Part shown: positions 41,686 to 50,365 of the stretch, one piece after another
Layout of the letters: the number at the start of each line of letters is the position of its first letter
How positions within the stretch are numbered: position 1 is the stretch's first letter
Source of the DNA: Mycolicibacterium sp. P9-64
GTDB lineage: Bacteria > Actinomycetota > Actinomycetes > Mycobacteriales > Mycobacteriaceae
Assembly (NCBI RefSeq): GCF_008329605.1
Contig: NZ_NPKO01000019.1
Location: forward strand, 1 to 63,744
Direction: 5' to 3'
DNA: 63,744 nt
Made by a program: the position numbers and the translations under genes
Notes under the pieces: generated by a model
Told to the model about the DNA's origin: nothing
Database searches by the model: none
The model's input: the letters and a program-made list of their open reading frames with translations, nothing else

Positions 41686-43422
41686 CTACTCGACGAGCTT
41701 GCCGTGGCTGGACACCTCACGCATCCGGGACGAAATCTCAACGGGGATATCGGCAATGGCTTCGCGTGCGATCCGGCCGGGGCCTGACCACACCATGTTC
41801 ACCTTGAGCGCTTCGTCGAGCTGTGGGTAGTCGGAACGATTGTGGCAGCCCCGGGTTTCGCGCCGTTCCAGCGCTGCTTCGAGGGTGGCCCTTGCCGCGA
41901 TCGCGCTGGCCTTGAGGTCGAAGGCATGCGCGAGGTCGTAGAACCCGGCGATGTCCGGGTGTACGCCAAGGTGGGGAATTCGCGCCTCGATCTCCGCCAG
42001 CGCGTTCAGCCCGTTGAGCAATCCGGCTTCGTCACGGACGACGCCTGCGTACTCGGTCATGGTGTTGCGCAGCGCGCGTTGGAGGAACCGGACGTTCTCG
42101 GGACCGTCGGTGGACAAGATCCCGTCGACCTCGCTTCGGGCCGCGGATACCGCTGCGCGGGAACGTTTTTGGGCGTCGAGCTGCGCGGAATAGCTCGCCG
42201 CGGCTTGGCCGACGATCTTGCCGTAAACGAGCAGCTCGATCAGGGAGTTCCCGCCGAGCCGGTTGGCGCCGTGCAGCCCGCTGGATGCTTCACCGATCGC
42301 GTAGAGACCCTCGACGTCGGTTTGGTGATCTTCCGGGCGAACCCAGACACCACCCATCGAGTAGTGCGCCGTGGGAGCGATTTCGATGGGGGCGGAGGTG
42401 ATGTCGAGCAGCTGCAGGTCCATCAGGGTCTGATACACGCGCGGCAGGCGTTCCATGATCTGCGTCCGCGGCAGGTGCGAGACATCCAGCCACACGCCTC
42501 CGCGGGGTGTGCCGCGACCCTTCTTGATCTCGGTGTACGCGGCCAGTGCGACCCTGTCGCGGGTGGACAGCTCCATCCGCTCCGGGTCGTAGCGCTCCAT
42601 GAATCGTTCACCGAGGTTGTTGCGCAGGATTCCACCCTCGCCACGGGCGGCCTCGGAGACCAGGGTGCCCGCGGAGTCCTCGGGCTCGATCAGCCCGGAC
42701 GGATGAAACTGGACGAGCTCGGGGTCGCGGATCCGCCCCCCTGCTTCGAGCGCCAAACGGAAGGCGTCACCGGTGTTTTCGTCGCGACGCGACGAGGTGC
42801 GTCGCCAGATCCTGGTGTGCCCACCGGTGGCGAGGATGACGGCATCCGCGCGAATCGTGTAGCGGGTGCCGTCGTGGATGTCGAAGCCGTACGCACCGAA
42901 GATGACGTTGTCGCGGACGAGCAGTCTGGTGACGTAGACCGAATCGAGAATCGGAATGTCCAACTGCGCCGTCCTCTTGATGAGGGTGCGCTGCAGTTCG
43001 AGCCCGGTGTAGTCGCCGGCGAAGGCGGTGCGGCGAAACGTGTGTGCCCCGAAGAAGCGCTGCGAGATTCGGCCGTCCCTTTCGCGGGCGAACGCCATGC
43101 CCCACCGCTCGAGGTCCCGGATCGACTCCGCCGCGCCCTCTGTCACCGTCCGTACCGTCACCGGGTCGGCGAGCAGATAGCTCTCGGTCAGCGTGTCGGC
43201 TGCGTGCTGCTGCCAAGAATCTTGTGCGTCCATGGTGGCCAACGCCGCGTTGATGCCGCCGGCGGCGAGCGTGGTGTGCGCGTCCGTCTTCGGCCTCTTG
43301 CCGACGATGAGGACGTCGGTTCCACGCTCCGCCAATTCGATTGCCGCGCGCAGACCGGATCCTCCGGTGCCGATGACGAGCACGGAGGTGGCGATCTGCT
43401 GTTCAACGTCGGTCATGTCCAT
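41686..43422 (-). CDS. FAD-binding flavoprotein of the SdhA/FrdA/NadB family
   Basis: 578 residues. The dinucleotide motif is VIGTGGSGLRAAIELAERG near 16-34; HTTLAAGGINAAL carries the FAD-attachment-type segment; catalytic-site stretches include LVQFHPSGL, TLVSEAARGEGGILRN and TAHYSMGGVWV, and the C-terminal helical cap has NRLGGNSLIELLVYGK. It is long enough for a succinate dehydrogenase/fumarate reductase A subunit, but no iron-sulfur or membrane subunits lie nearby. It may act alone, as L-aspartate oxidase does, or partner with subunits elsewhere. Confidence 0.85.
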   Translation of the reverse strand: MDMTDVEQQIATSVLVIGTGGSGLRAAIELAERGTDVLIVGKRPKTDAHTTLAAGGINAALATMDAQDSWQQHAADTLTESYLLADPVTVRTVTEGAAESIRDLERWGMAFARERDGRISQRFFGAHTFRRTAFAGDYTGLELQRTLIKRTAQLDIPILDSVYVTRLLVRDNVIFGAYGFDIHDGTRYTIRADAVILATGGHTRIWRRTSSRRDENTGDAFRLALEAGGRIRDPELVQFHPSGLIEPEDSAGTLVSEAARGEGGILRNNLGERFMERYDPERMELSTRDRVALAAYTEIKKGRGTPRGGVWLDVSHLPRTQIMERLPRVYQTLMDLQLLDITSAPIEIAPTAHYSMGGVWVRPEDHQTDVEGLYAIGEASSGLHGANRLGGNSLIELLVYGKIVGQAAASYSAQLDAQKRSRAAVSAARSEVDGILSTDGPENVRFLQRALRNTMTEYAGVVRDEAGLLNGLNALAEIEARIPHLGVHPDIAGFYDLAHAFDLKASAIAARATLEAALERRETRGCHNRSDYPQLDEALKVNMVWSGPGRIAREAIADIPVEISSRMREVSSHGKLVE

Positions 43423-43505
43423 ACAAACGGCTCGGCGAGCGGGTAGTCATCCCGGTTGTCGGACCTTGCGACGTCCGACCTTTCGACGTCCGGCCTCGAC
43501 CACGA

Positions 43506-43519
43506 ACTTCCAAGGGTTC
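43506..43519 (+). promoter_or_regulatory. 14-bp element shared with the ECF sigma promoter region (site 1)
   Basis: ACTTCCAAGGGTTC lies 31 nt before the nitroreductase ATG. The identical 14-mer lies at 44620-44633 upstream of the ECF sigma gene. Just before site 1 there are two 15-bp imperfect tandem units containing CGACGTCCG (43469-43477 and 43484-43492). Confidence 0.4.
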
Positions 43520-43550
43520 CCTCGTCTGCCGCGATCGGTAGGAAGGGCAC

Positions 43551-44216
43551 ATGGACGTTTACGAGGCAGTGACGAGCAGACGGGCAGTGCGGGGATTCAC
43601 CGACCAGCCGGTGCCCAGGGACGTGTTGGAACGGGTGCTGACCGCGGCGGGTAACGCGCCGTCCGGATCGAACATCCAGCCCTGGCACATCTACGTACTC
43701 ACGGGTGAACCGCTGGCGCAACTCAAGAAGGTCGCCACTGGGCGCGTGGAGTCCGGGGACCGTTGGGACGAGCGGGAGTACGTCATGTACCCGGATGACA
43801 TGAAGCCGCCGTACACCGACCGGCGGTCGGCCTTCGGCAGGGACCGCTACGGCGCCCTAGGAATCGAGCGAGGCGACTGGGACGGCATCCAGCGCGCGGC
43901 CATCGCGAACTGGAACTGCTTCGGCGCGCCCGCCGCACTGTTCTGCTACATCGACCGCCACCTTGGCCGGCCCCAATGGTCGGATCTCGGGATGTACCTG
44001 CAGACGGTCATGTTGCTACTGCGCGCGGAGGGGCTGAGCAGTTGCCCGCAGATGGCCTGGTCGCAGGTGCGCAAGAGTGTCGCCGATGCGGTGTCACCCC
44101 CTGACGAGCTCATGCTCTTCTGCGGCATGTCGATCGGTTACGAGGACCCGTCGGTGGCCTTCGTCCGCAACGCGCGGGCACCCCTCGACGAGGTCGTGAC
44201 GTTCATCGAAGGCTAG
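43551..44216 (+). CDS. Nitroreductase family protein
   Basis: 221 residues, FMN-binding nitroreductase: VTSRRAVRGFTDQPV near the N terminus (FMN phosphate-binding RRxVR), NAPSGSNIQPWHIYVLTG near 35-52, MYLQTVMLLLRAEGLSSCPQ near 150 and FCGMSIGYED near the end. GGAAGG precedes the ATG. It reduces nitroaromatics, quinones or enones with NAD(P)H. It shares a 14-bp upstream element with the ECF sigma gene. Confidence 0.9.
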   Translation: MDVYEAVTSRRAVRGFTDQPVPRDVLERVLTAAGNAPSGSNIQPWHIYVLTGEPLAQLKKVATGRVESGDRWDEREYVMYPDDMKPPYTDRRSAFGRDRYGALGIERGDWDGIQRAAIANWNCFGAPAALFCYIDRHLGRPQWSDLGMYLQTVMLLLRAEGLSSCPQMAWSQVRKSVADAVSPPDELMLFCGMSIGYEDPSVAFVRNARAPLDEVVTFIEG

Positions 44217-44532
44217 GTGGAGGCGGCGCCTCGTGCGGGATCCCGCGCCACGGATAGATGGTGTTGGCGGCGATGTCGATGACGCCCTCCGAGGTCCAGT
44301 ACCAGTCGTGGCAGGCGTTCCAGTCCCACGTGATCACCTGGCTGCCAGGAATCAGTGGGTCGCCCGGGCACCAGTGGGTGCAGCTACCGACCGCAGCCGG
44401 GCAGTTCCCGCCGCTGTAGCTGGGCCCCATTCCGGGGTCGGCTTGCGCGTTACCCGAGGTCAGGCCCAGGACGGCAAGGCCAATACCGGCAGACACGGCT
44501 GTCGTCGTTGCGGACCGCAGAGTTCGTTTCAT
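44203..44532 (-). CDS. Small secreted protein (CDGP-like), Cys/Trp-rich
   Basis: 109 residues. A signal peptide (TLRSATTTAVSAGIGLAVLG, cleaved near AQA-DP) precedes a mature domain with GGNCPAAVGSCTHWCPGDPL and WDWNACHDWYW. Four cysteines and many tryptophans suggest a compact disulfide-bonded protein. Such proteins are common and uncharacterised in mycobacteria. Its 3' end overlaps the nitroreductase gene tail by 14 nt. Confidence 0.75.
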   Translation of the reverse strand: MKRTLRSATTTAVSAGIGLAVLGLTSGNAQADPGMGPSYSGGNCPAAVGSCTHWCPGDPLIPGSQVITWDWNACHDWYWTSEGVIDIAANTIYPWRGIPHEAPPPPSLR

Positions 44533-44590
44533 GGTCGGCTCCCTTCCCGACCTCACGATGCGTCGGGCACCTTGGCGGATTCTTGGGGCT

Positions 44591-44633
44591 GACTACGGAC
44601 TGGGACCCACCGACTACGGACTTCCAAGGGTTC
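44591..44633 (+). promoter_or_regulatory. ECF sigma upstream region: direct repeats and shared 14-mer (site 2)
   Basis: GACTACGGACT occurs twice exactly 21 bp apart (44591-44601, 44612-44622), two helical turns on the same DNA face. The second copy runs into the 14-mer ACTTCCAAGGGTTC (44620-44633) also found before the nitroreductase gene. The arrangement suggests a regulator or autoregulated sigma promoter 65-107 nt before the start. Confidence 0.45.
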
Positions 44634-44697
44634 GCTTCGAGGCCGCCGCCGCGAGGCTGAGATGGACAGCCCAACCCCAGCCTGGAGGTTCGAAATC

Positions 44698-45300
44698 ATG
44701 TCGGACGGCAATGCGGCGCAAGACGAGGATCCGGCCGTGCGTTTCGCCCGCGAAGTGGAGCCACTGTTCGACGTCCTGCTGCGCGGAGCGCGGCGGCTGA
44801 CCCGCAGCGACGCCGACGCCGAAGACTTGTGGCAAGACACCCTGCTGCACGCCTACGCCGGTTTCCGCACCTTCAAGCAGGGCAGCAACCTCAAGGCGTG
44901 GCTCTTCCGGATCCAGTACAACCGCTGGGTCAGCACCTACCGCACCAAGCAGCGACGCCCGTCTGAAGTGCCGGTCGAGGCCATCACCGAACGCGAGCTG
45001 GCCGACAGCGCAGAACGGCTGCCCGCGGGGCTGCGTTCCGCGGAGGCCGAGGCGTTGGATGCCCTGCCCGACAACGTCATCAAGGCGGCGATGGACGCCC
45101 TGCCGGAAGGCTTCCGGACCGCCGTGTACTACGCCGACGTGCAGGGCTACACCTACGCCGAAACCGCGGTGATGATGAACATCCCGCACGGCACCGTGAT
45201 GTCGCGAGTGGCCCGTGGCAGGCAACGGCTGCGCTCCGAACTGGCCCACATCGCGGCCAGCCGAGGCGATTACGCGATGGCCGAGCAGCGCATCGCTTGA
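44698..45300 (+). CDS. ECF-type RNA polymerase sigma factor
   Basis: 200 residues. Region 2 shows DAEDLWQDTLLHAYAGFRTF near 48-67 and LKAWLFRIQYNRW; region 4 has the helix YADVQGYTYAETAVMMNIPH and GTVMSRVARGRQRLR near 165-180. The linker is of normal length. No anti-sigma gene is adjacent; the next gene is a cupin, so control may be through the promoter or an unlinked anti-sigma. The ATG at 44698 has GGAGG 9 nt before it; an upstream ATG at 44662 is less likely. Confidence 0.92.
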   Translation: MSDGNAAQDEDPAVRFAREVEPLFDVLLRGARRLTRSDADAEDLWQDTLLHAYAGFRTFKQGSNLKAWLFRIQYNRWVSTYRTKQRRPSEVPVEAITERELADSAERLPAGLRSAEAEALDALPDNVIKAAMDALPEGFRTAVYYADVQGYTYAETAVMMNIPHGTVMSRVARGRQRLRSELAHIAASRGDYAMAEQRIA

Positions 45301-45352
45301 AGACCATCTGACGCTCGTCACTCAAGAACGCACAACCAAGGAGGACCGACCG

Positions 45353-45793
45353 ATGTCGAAGAAGTATGACGCCGACTGGGAGAACGCGCTGACCGTCGTG
45401 CAGGAGGTGCGGCCGCCCTTCATCCCGGATGGCGCCGAGGCCATGACCGTCGTCATCAGCTACCCGCCCGGCAGTGCGGGTGCCCCGCCACACAAGCACC
45501 CGAGCGGCCCGGCGTTCGGGTACATGCTCGAAGGCGAGATGTTGTTCGAGCTGGAGGGTGAGCCGCCTCGAGTCATTCACGCCGGCGAGGCGTTCTGGGA
45601 GCCCGGCGGCGACGTCATCCACTACTCGGACGGCAACAACCGAGACGACATCCCCAGCCGGTTCGTCGTGACGATGCTCTGTGTTCCTGGCCAGCCGATG
45701 CTCACGCTCGTCGACGAGGAAGAACTCGAGGCGCGCAAGCATCTGCGTGTGCCCGCTGAATCGGACACCCCGAAACCCATCGACGAGGGCTGA
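45353..45793 (+). CDS. Cupin-domain protein
   Basis: 146 residues, one conserved beta-barrel cupin. Motif 1 GAPPHKHPSGPAFGYMLEGE supplies two histidines and a glutamate-like ligand set; motif 2 is GEAFWEPGGDVIHYS with His. AAGGAGG precedes the ATG by the normal distance. It sits 52 nt after the ECF sigma gene and 6 nt before the next gene. Possible roles: metal-dependent dioxygenase or a ChrR-like sensor lobe without the zinc-binding anti-sigma domain. Confidence 0.87.
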   Translation: MSKKYDADWENALTVVQEVRPPFIPDGAEAMTVVISYPPGSAGAPPHKHPSGPAFGYMLEGEMLFELEGEPPRVIHAGEAFWEPGGDVIHYSDGNNRDDIPSRFVVTMLCVPGQPMLTLVDEEELEARKHLRVPAESDTPKPIDEG

Positions 45794-45799
45794 GTTTCG

Positions 45800-46723
45800 A
45801 TGGCGAGAATCTTGTTGCAGACGACGATTGCGGCCAATCCCGACGACTGGGACATCAGCCGCTTCTCGTTGCTTGCCGACGAGCTGAGGTCGGCAGGCCA
45901 CGTCGTGGTGGCGCGCAACCGCGTGGCCGGGAGCCACGACGATCCGGTCCTGAGTCATGTCGACGAGTTGGGCTACGACGAGGTGTGGCTGTTGGCGGTC
46001 GACGTCGGAGACGGTCTGACCGATGCCGAAGCTGCAGCGATCAGCAGGTTTCGCGAGGCGGGCGGCGGGTTGCTCACTGCCCGCGACCACGAGAACTTGG
46101 GCAGCTGTCTGTGTGGACTCGGTTCGGTGGGCCTGGTCAACCAGTTCCACGACGAGAGCGTCGACCCGGACACGATGTGCGACGACCAGGACACGCCCAC
46201 CATCTCCTGGCCCAATTTCCATTCCGGCGCCAACGGCGATTACCAACCGGTGCTCGTCGATGACCCGGTGCACGAGCTGCTCCGCACCAACCGGAACGCC
46301 AGCGGGCGGATCGAATGGTTCCCCGCTCATCCGCACGAGGGTTCAGTGGCGGCGAACGTGCCGTTCGCCGCCGTGCTCGCCAGGGGGCGAAGCGCCACGA
46401 CGGGCCGCCGCTTCAACCTCGCCGTCGTCCTGGACGGCGAGCCCGGTCCGGATGGCACGCCGATGGGGCGGGCGGTCGCCGAGTCGACGTTCCACCACTT
46501 CGCCGACTACAACTGGGATCTCGATCGAGGGGCGCCCTCGTTCGTCACCGAGACGCCGGGCACTCAGATCAAGGCCGATCCTTCGCGACTGGTCGTCTTC
46601 AAGGACTACGTCCGCAACATTGCCGCGTGGTTGGAACCGTCACTTTGCGGAGGGCCGGAACTGAAACGTCATTCTTCGGAGCATCCGGTCACCGAGCATC
46701 GAGGAGTGCGCCAGTACCAGTGA
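45800..46723 (+). CDS. Uncharacterised protein with a ThuA/class I amidotransferase-like fold
   Basis: 307 residues. It starts MARILLQTTIAANPDDWDIS, has a Rossmann-like DEVWLLAVDVGDGLTDAEAA, then RFREAGGGLLTARDHENLG, SWPNFHSGANGDYQPVLV and FHHFADYNWDLDRGAP. The alternation and GG-LL strand resemble ThuA or glutamine-amidotransferase-like folds, but the catalytic Cys/His/Glu set is not evident. It starts 6 nt after the cupin and probably belongs to the ECF-cupin transcript. Convergent overlap of 84 nt with the cytochrome b561 gene. Confidence 0.7.
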   Translation: MARILLQTTIAANPDDWDISRFSLLADELRSAGHVVVARNRVAGSHDDPVLSHVDELGYDEVWLLAVDVGDGLTDAEAAAISRFREAGGGLLTARDHENLGSCLCGLGSVGLVNQFHDESVDPDTMCDDQDTPTISWPNFHSGANGDYQPVLVDDPVHELLRTNRNASGRIEWFPAHPHEGSVAANVPFAAVLARGRSATTGRRFNLAVVLDGEPGPDGTPMGRAVAESTFHHFADYNWDLDRGAPSFVTETPGTQIKADPSRLVVFKDYVRNIAAWLEPSLCGGPELKRHSSEHPVTEHRGVRQYQ

Positions 46724-47218
46724 CACGTGGGCCGCGATGACGACCACCAGTAGGTAGGCCAGGACTGAATGTGTCTCGCGCAGCACGGAGTACACATCGA
46801 TGTTGAACGGGGCGATGCGTGGCAGGGACACCACGCCGAACACCGGTATCGGCTTCCCCGTCGCGGACACCATCGCCCACCCGACCAGCGGTTGGGCGAG
46901 TATCAGCGCGTAGAGGGCACGTTCCAGCCAGATGATCGCCTTGCCCTCGCGTCGCCCAATCGTTGACGGCCATGCGGGCGGGTGGTGCCGCAGGCGGTTG
47001 ACGATCCGCAACACGACGACCACGAGCACGAGCACGCCGATCGACATGTGGACCAACCGCAACGTGGCGTAGCCGGCGAGCCAATTGACCATGGTGAACC
47101 CGATGAGCAAGGCGGCGAAGAGCAGGATTGCAGTGAGCCAGTGGAAGATCCGGCTCAGGGCGGTGAACTTGTGCGGTGGCGTGACGGCCGGCGCGGCATC
47201 GTCGATCTCGGTGCTCAC
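46640..47218 (-). CDS. Cytochrome b561
   Basis: 192 residues, four transmembrane helices: RIFHWLTAILLFAALLIGF, LVHMSIGVLVLVVVVLRIV, a third near LYALILAQPLVGWAM and HSVLAYLLVVVIAAHVSLVL. Histidines in helices 1, 2 and 4 suit two b haems. It transfers electrons across the membrane. It overlaps the end of the upstream catalase-like peroxidase gene by 4 nt, so the two form an exported peroxide-handling pair. Confidence 0.92.
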   Translation of the reverse strand: MSTEIDDAAPAVTPPHKFTALSRIFHWLTAILLFAALLIGFTMVNWLAGYATLRLVHMSIGVLVLVVVVLRIVNRLRHHPPAWPSTIGRREGKAIIWLERALYALILAQPLVGWAMVSATGKPIPVFGVVSLPRIAPFNIDVYSVLRETHSVLAYLLVVVIAAHVSLVLAHSSMLGDRMLRRMTFQFRPSAK

Positions 47219-48315
47219 GGTGCCACCTGATCGACGATGACGGCGGGGGCGCTATCGGATTCCCTGGCCCGCACGCGATACGACGCGGCGTAGACCGCCG
47301 ACCTGGGGCTCAGCAGCGGGTCGTCGGATGGTTCGATGCCTGGCGGGAGGACGAGGGGATCGAAGTTGATGTCACGTGCGTTGCCGGCCCGCTCGGTCTC
47401 GATTGACGTCAGGGTGAGCGTCCCGGCATCGATGCTCCTGCGGTCCGCGGGCCAGGGCAGGGTGGCGTCGTCGAGGGGATCCTCGGGGCCGGCGACGGTG
47501 AGCACCAACCTCCATTGCACTGGGGCCGCACGGATTTGGCGCACGACGGCGTCGAAGAGTGCGTTGGGCCCCGACGAATCCACTGGTGCCGGGGGCGTGA
47601 GGGGTACCAACGCCCAGCGGACCGGCGTCCGGGTGCCGGATTCGTTGACGAAGTAGAACGTGGTGAGGCTGCGGAACGTGCTGTCCGCGAAGCCCGAGCT
47701 TGGCGAATTCTGACCGATGATCTTCATGGCCTTTGCCGTCTCGGGGTGTGCCGCAAGGAATGCTGCCATGGCCTTCGGGTCGGGCTTGCCGGTGTCGGGG
47801 GACGGCTTGGAGGCGAGAAGCCGGTCGTAGAACCCTTGAGGCGAGTTGTCGGGGAAGACGGGAATATTCAGCATGGCGGTGCGCCACTGCGATCCGCCGG
47901 GAAACGCGAACGCCAGACCGAGTCCTCGCGCCGCGGCTGGCGCGTCGACGGCATGGGCGTTGCCACCGGAGAGCGAGAAGCGGCCAACCACCGTCGTGCG
48001 ACCCGGCTGGAAGACCTCGGCGCTGGACAGCTCGCGACCGTTGCCGTTGCTGTCGAAGTAGCCGGCGACGGCGACGCCCTTTGCATGGTTCTTGCGGAAG
48101 CCCGACTGCTTTCCGTTCACCCAGGCGAAGGCCTTGATGAAGCTTCCCGGTGTCAGTCGGTGGGCGGTGTCGATCCACCCACCCGCCCACGCAACGGCAC
48201 CCAGGTCGACTGCCAGGAAACCTCCCACCGCCGCCAGGCCCAGCATCACTCGGCGGCGTGTCAGCGGAACCCCGCCCCACGTCCTGCCCGACCCCTGCGG
48301 CGGGGTCACCGACAC
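47215..48315 (-). CDS. Catalase-related (SrpA-like) peroxidase, Tat-exported
   Basis: 366 residues. The Tat signal LTRRRVMLGLAAVGGFLAVD is followed by a mini-catalase core: HAKGVAVAGYFDSNG near 80, VVGRFSLSGGN (haem pocket) near 110, GLGLAFAFPGG near 131 and an ESGTRTPVRWALVPL stretch. It has the length of catalase-family peroxidases, which reduce peroxides with an organic donor and cannot form tetrameric catalase. Coupled to cytochrome b561, which could supply the electrons. Confidence 0.9.
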   Translation of the reverse strand: MSVTPPQGSGRTWGGVPLTRRRVMLGLAAVGGFLAVDLGAVAWAGGWIDTAHRLTPGSFIKAFAWVNGKQSGFRKNHAKGVAVAGYFDSNGNGRELSSAEVFQPGRTTVVGRFSLSGGNAHAVDAPAAARGLGLAFAFPGGSQWRTAMLNIPVFPDNSPQGFYDRLLASKPSPDTGKPDPKAMAAFLAAHPETAKAMKIIGQNSPSSGFADSTFRSLTTFYFVNESGTRTPVRWALVPLTPPAPVDSSGPNALFDAVVRQIRAAPVQWRLVLTVAGPEDPLDDATLPWPADRRSIDAGTLTLTSIETERAGNARDINFDPLVLPPGIEPSDDPLLSPRSAVYAASYRVRARESDSAPAVIVDQVAP

Positions 48316-48426
48316 TCCTCAGAACCGGTCACGGCACTCAGCACGTGGGCGACTGTAGCGATCCCGCCTGGGAACACCAGCAAAACCGGCCCCGAGCTGC
48401 GCTTCCTCGAAGCGCGCAGCCAGTCC

Positions 48427-50226
48427 TTACGCGGCGAGGGCGGCTAGTCTCGGCTCGATCGCCGGGATGGCCGACGGCACCGACGCCTCGACCGTCACGG
48501 GTCCCCGAAGCAACGTGACCGCGGGCGGGTTCCCGATCACCACCCCCTGCGCCGTGCCCTGCGGGGTCGGTATGGAAAGGATCGTCCCTGGGATGAGATC
48601 GTCGCCTGCGTCGGTAACCCCGTTGAACCAATCGCGGAGCCAGGAGGTGGCGAGTTCTTCGACCGCCGGCGGGTTCTGCGGTTGCGGGAAACCTGCGACC
48701 ACGTACGCGACGAACTGGATGAGGGGATTGCCGCCCCGCATCGAATCCATGTGCACGCCACCCGTGAGCACCACACCGTTGAACCGGTCCGGACGCGCTG
48801 TCGACAGCGCGGCATTGACGTTGCTCGGCGCGTTGAACAGGTTCGGCGGAGCGCCGATCTCACGGACGGGGATGTACTTGCCGGTAGTCGCCTCGTAGGC
48901 GTCGAGCAAGGCCAGAGTGTGGGCCAAGGTGTCGCCGAGCGGAACCCCGTCCAGAAGGATCACACCTGCCAGGTCGGCGGCGCCGCCGTTCTCGGTGAGG
49001 AACCCCGCCGCACCCGAGACCAGGTTGGCGCCCAGCGAGTGGCCCGCAAGCGCGAACTGTCGCGGCAGCGCAGCGGTACCAGGATCCAAGCCGTACTTCG
49101 TGGCGAAGCCCGCGTCCAACGCACTTGCCGTAAGTGCCGCACGATCGCCGACGAACAGATCGGCGATGGCGGCAGACATTCCGGTACCGCCGAGCCAGTT
49201 GGAGTCCCCAGCAAAGGGATTGGAGGATAGCGTCGGGGTCACCACGATGCTGTGCGTCTGTTCGGCCAGGTTGGCCGCGGTGTAGCTGTACATGGGCCCA
49301 AGGGCGAAGAATCCGTGCTGAAGCAGGATCATGTTCGTGGGCGGTTCGTCGCCATCGGGGAAGAACCAGTTGGCCGCCACACGCTGCCCGTTGCTCAACA
49401 GGATCGTCGAACTGCGAACCGTTACGGTGCTGTTCGGCGGGACCAGCGGAGGCCCCGTGACGAACGCCTCCACTGCCTGAAGCGCATTGAAGACGAACGA
49501 TCCGACATTGGCGACGACGGCACCGATCAGGCTAGAGACAACGTCCACCGCGGAGGGCATCTGCGGTGGCACGCCCGGCGCGAGCTGCGTCTGGGCCAGG
49601 CTTGGAGATGAAGCTGACTCGTTGGAAACAGCTTGAGCGGCAACGTGGTTCGCGACTGATTCGACGGGGGCGATCTCCGATGTGTCGGTCACCTTGGCTG
49701 CAGGCGTCGCACTGGCAGCCGCGGGCTCGGGCGCGGGCTTGGGCTCTGGCTCTGGCTCTGGCTTGGCCGACGATGCCGCAGCGTCGGCGCTTGCCTCGGT
49801 GGCCGCCGCTGACTTCTTCTTCGTCTTGTTGGCCGCCCCGGACGTCGCCCCGGACGTCGCCTCGTCGTCGGAGACGTCGTCGGACACGTCGTTCGCACCT
49901 GGGCCGTCCTCGTCGACGCCTGATGTCGACGGGGCGTCCGTTGAGGGCTTGCCGTCGTCGCCCTTGTCGGTTTCGGAATCCGGCTTGTCGGAGTCCGGTT
50001 TGGTGGCCGAGCTCGGCTTGGCGGGATCCTTCTTCTCGCCCTTGTCGCCCGCAGAGTCCGACGCACCCGCGCCGGCCCGCGATGGCGCCGTTTTAGACGA
50101 CGACGCTCCACTCGATCCCGAATCAGACCCAGGGTCAGCGCTCGCCAGACCAGCCCCGGCGATCAAGGCTGCCGAGACGCCCGCGGTGACGAGACCGGCC
50201 CCCAACCACACCGATAACTGCTCCAT
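48427..50226 (-). CDS. Exported alpha/beta hydrolase with long disordered N-terminal linker
   Basis: 599 residues. A signal peptide (WLGAGLVTAGVSAALIAGAG) is followed by ~190 residues of Ser/Asp/Lys/Glu-Pro low complexity (SSGASSSKTAPSRAGAGASD, EPEPEPKPAPEP), then a short amphipathic stretch and a hydrolase domain from ~280: ILLQHGFFALGPMY (oxyanion loop) and FALAGHSLGANLVSGAAG (nucleophile Ser near 395). The linker resembles those of mycobacterial outer-layer enzymes such as the PE/PPE-like or cutinase-like esterases. GAGGAG precedes the ATG at 50226. Confidence 0.82.
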   Translation of the reverse strand: MEQLSVWLGAGLVTAGVSAALIAGAGLASADPGSDSGSSGASSSKTAPSRAGAGASDSAGDKGEKKDPAKPSSATKPDSDKPDSETDKGDDGKPSTDAPSTSGVDEDGPGANDVSDDVSDDEATSGATSGAANKTKKKSAAATEASADAAASSAKPEPEPEPKPAPEPAAASATPAAKVTDTSEIAPVESVANHVAAQAVSNESASSPSLAQTQLAPGVPPQMPSAVDVVSSLIGAVVANVGSFVFNALQAVEAFVTGPPLVPPNSTVTVRSSTILLSNGQRVAANWFFPDGDEPPTNMILLQHGFFALGPMYSYTAANLAEQTHSIVVTPTLSSNPFAGDSNWLGGTGMSAAIADLFVGDRAALTASALDAGFATKYGLDPGTAALPRQFALAGHSLGANLVSGAAGFLTENGGAADLAGVILLDGVPLGDTLAHTLALLDAYEATTGKYIPVREIGAPPNLFNAPSNVNAALSTARPDRFNGVVLTGGVHMDSMRGGNPLIQFVAYVVAGFPQPQNPPAVEELATSWLRDWFNGVTDAGDDLIPGTILSIPTPQGTAQGVVIGNPPAVTLLRGPVTVEASVPSAIPAIEPRLAALAA

Positions 50227-50365
50227 GCATTTCTCCTCACCGCAGTCGTCGAACCTCGATCCTGGCAGGGTCCACTCCCGCGGGAGGGGGATTTGACGCT
50301 GCTGCTGGTTTGCCCGAATTCGACATTGACCCGCCATGTCACGCCGATGAGGCACAATTGCGCAG

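Noticed and set aside
41842..43446. A long plus-strand frame opposite the SdhA-like gene
   Set aside because: No domain, and the minus-strand gene carries complete family motifs.
46640..46723. 84-nt convergent overlap as a sign of a mis-called end
   Set aside because: Both frames are continuous and end at clear stops; the cytochrome b561 helices are complete, so the overlap is probably real or only the ThuA-like tail is poorly conserved.
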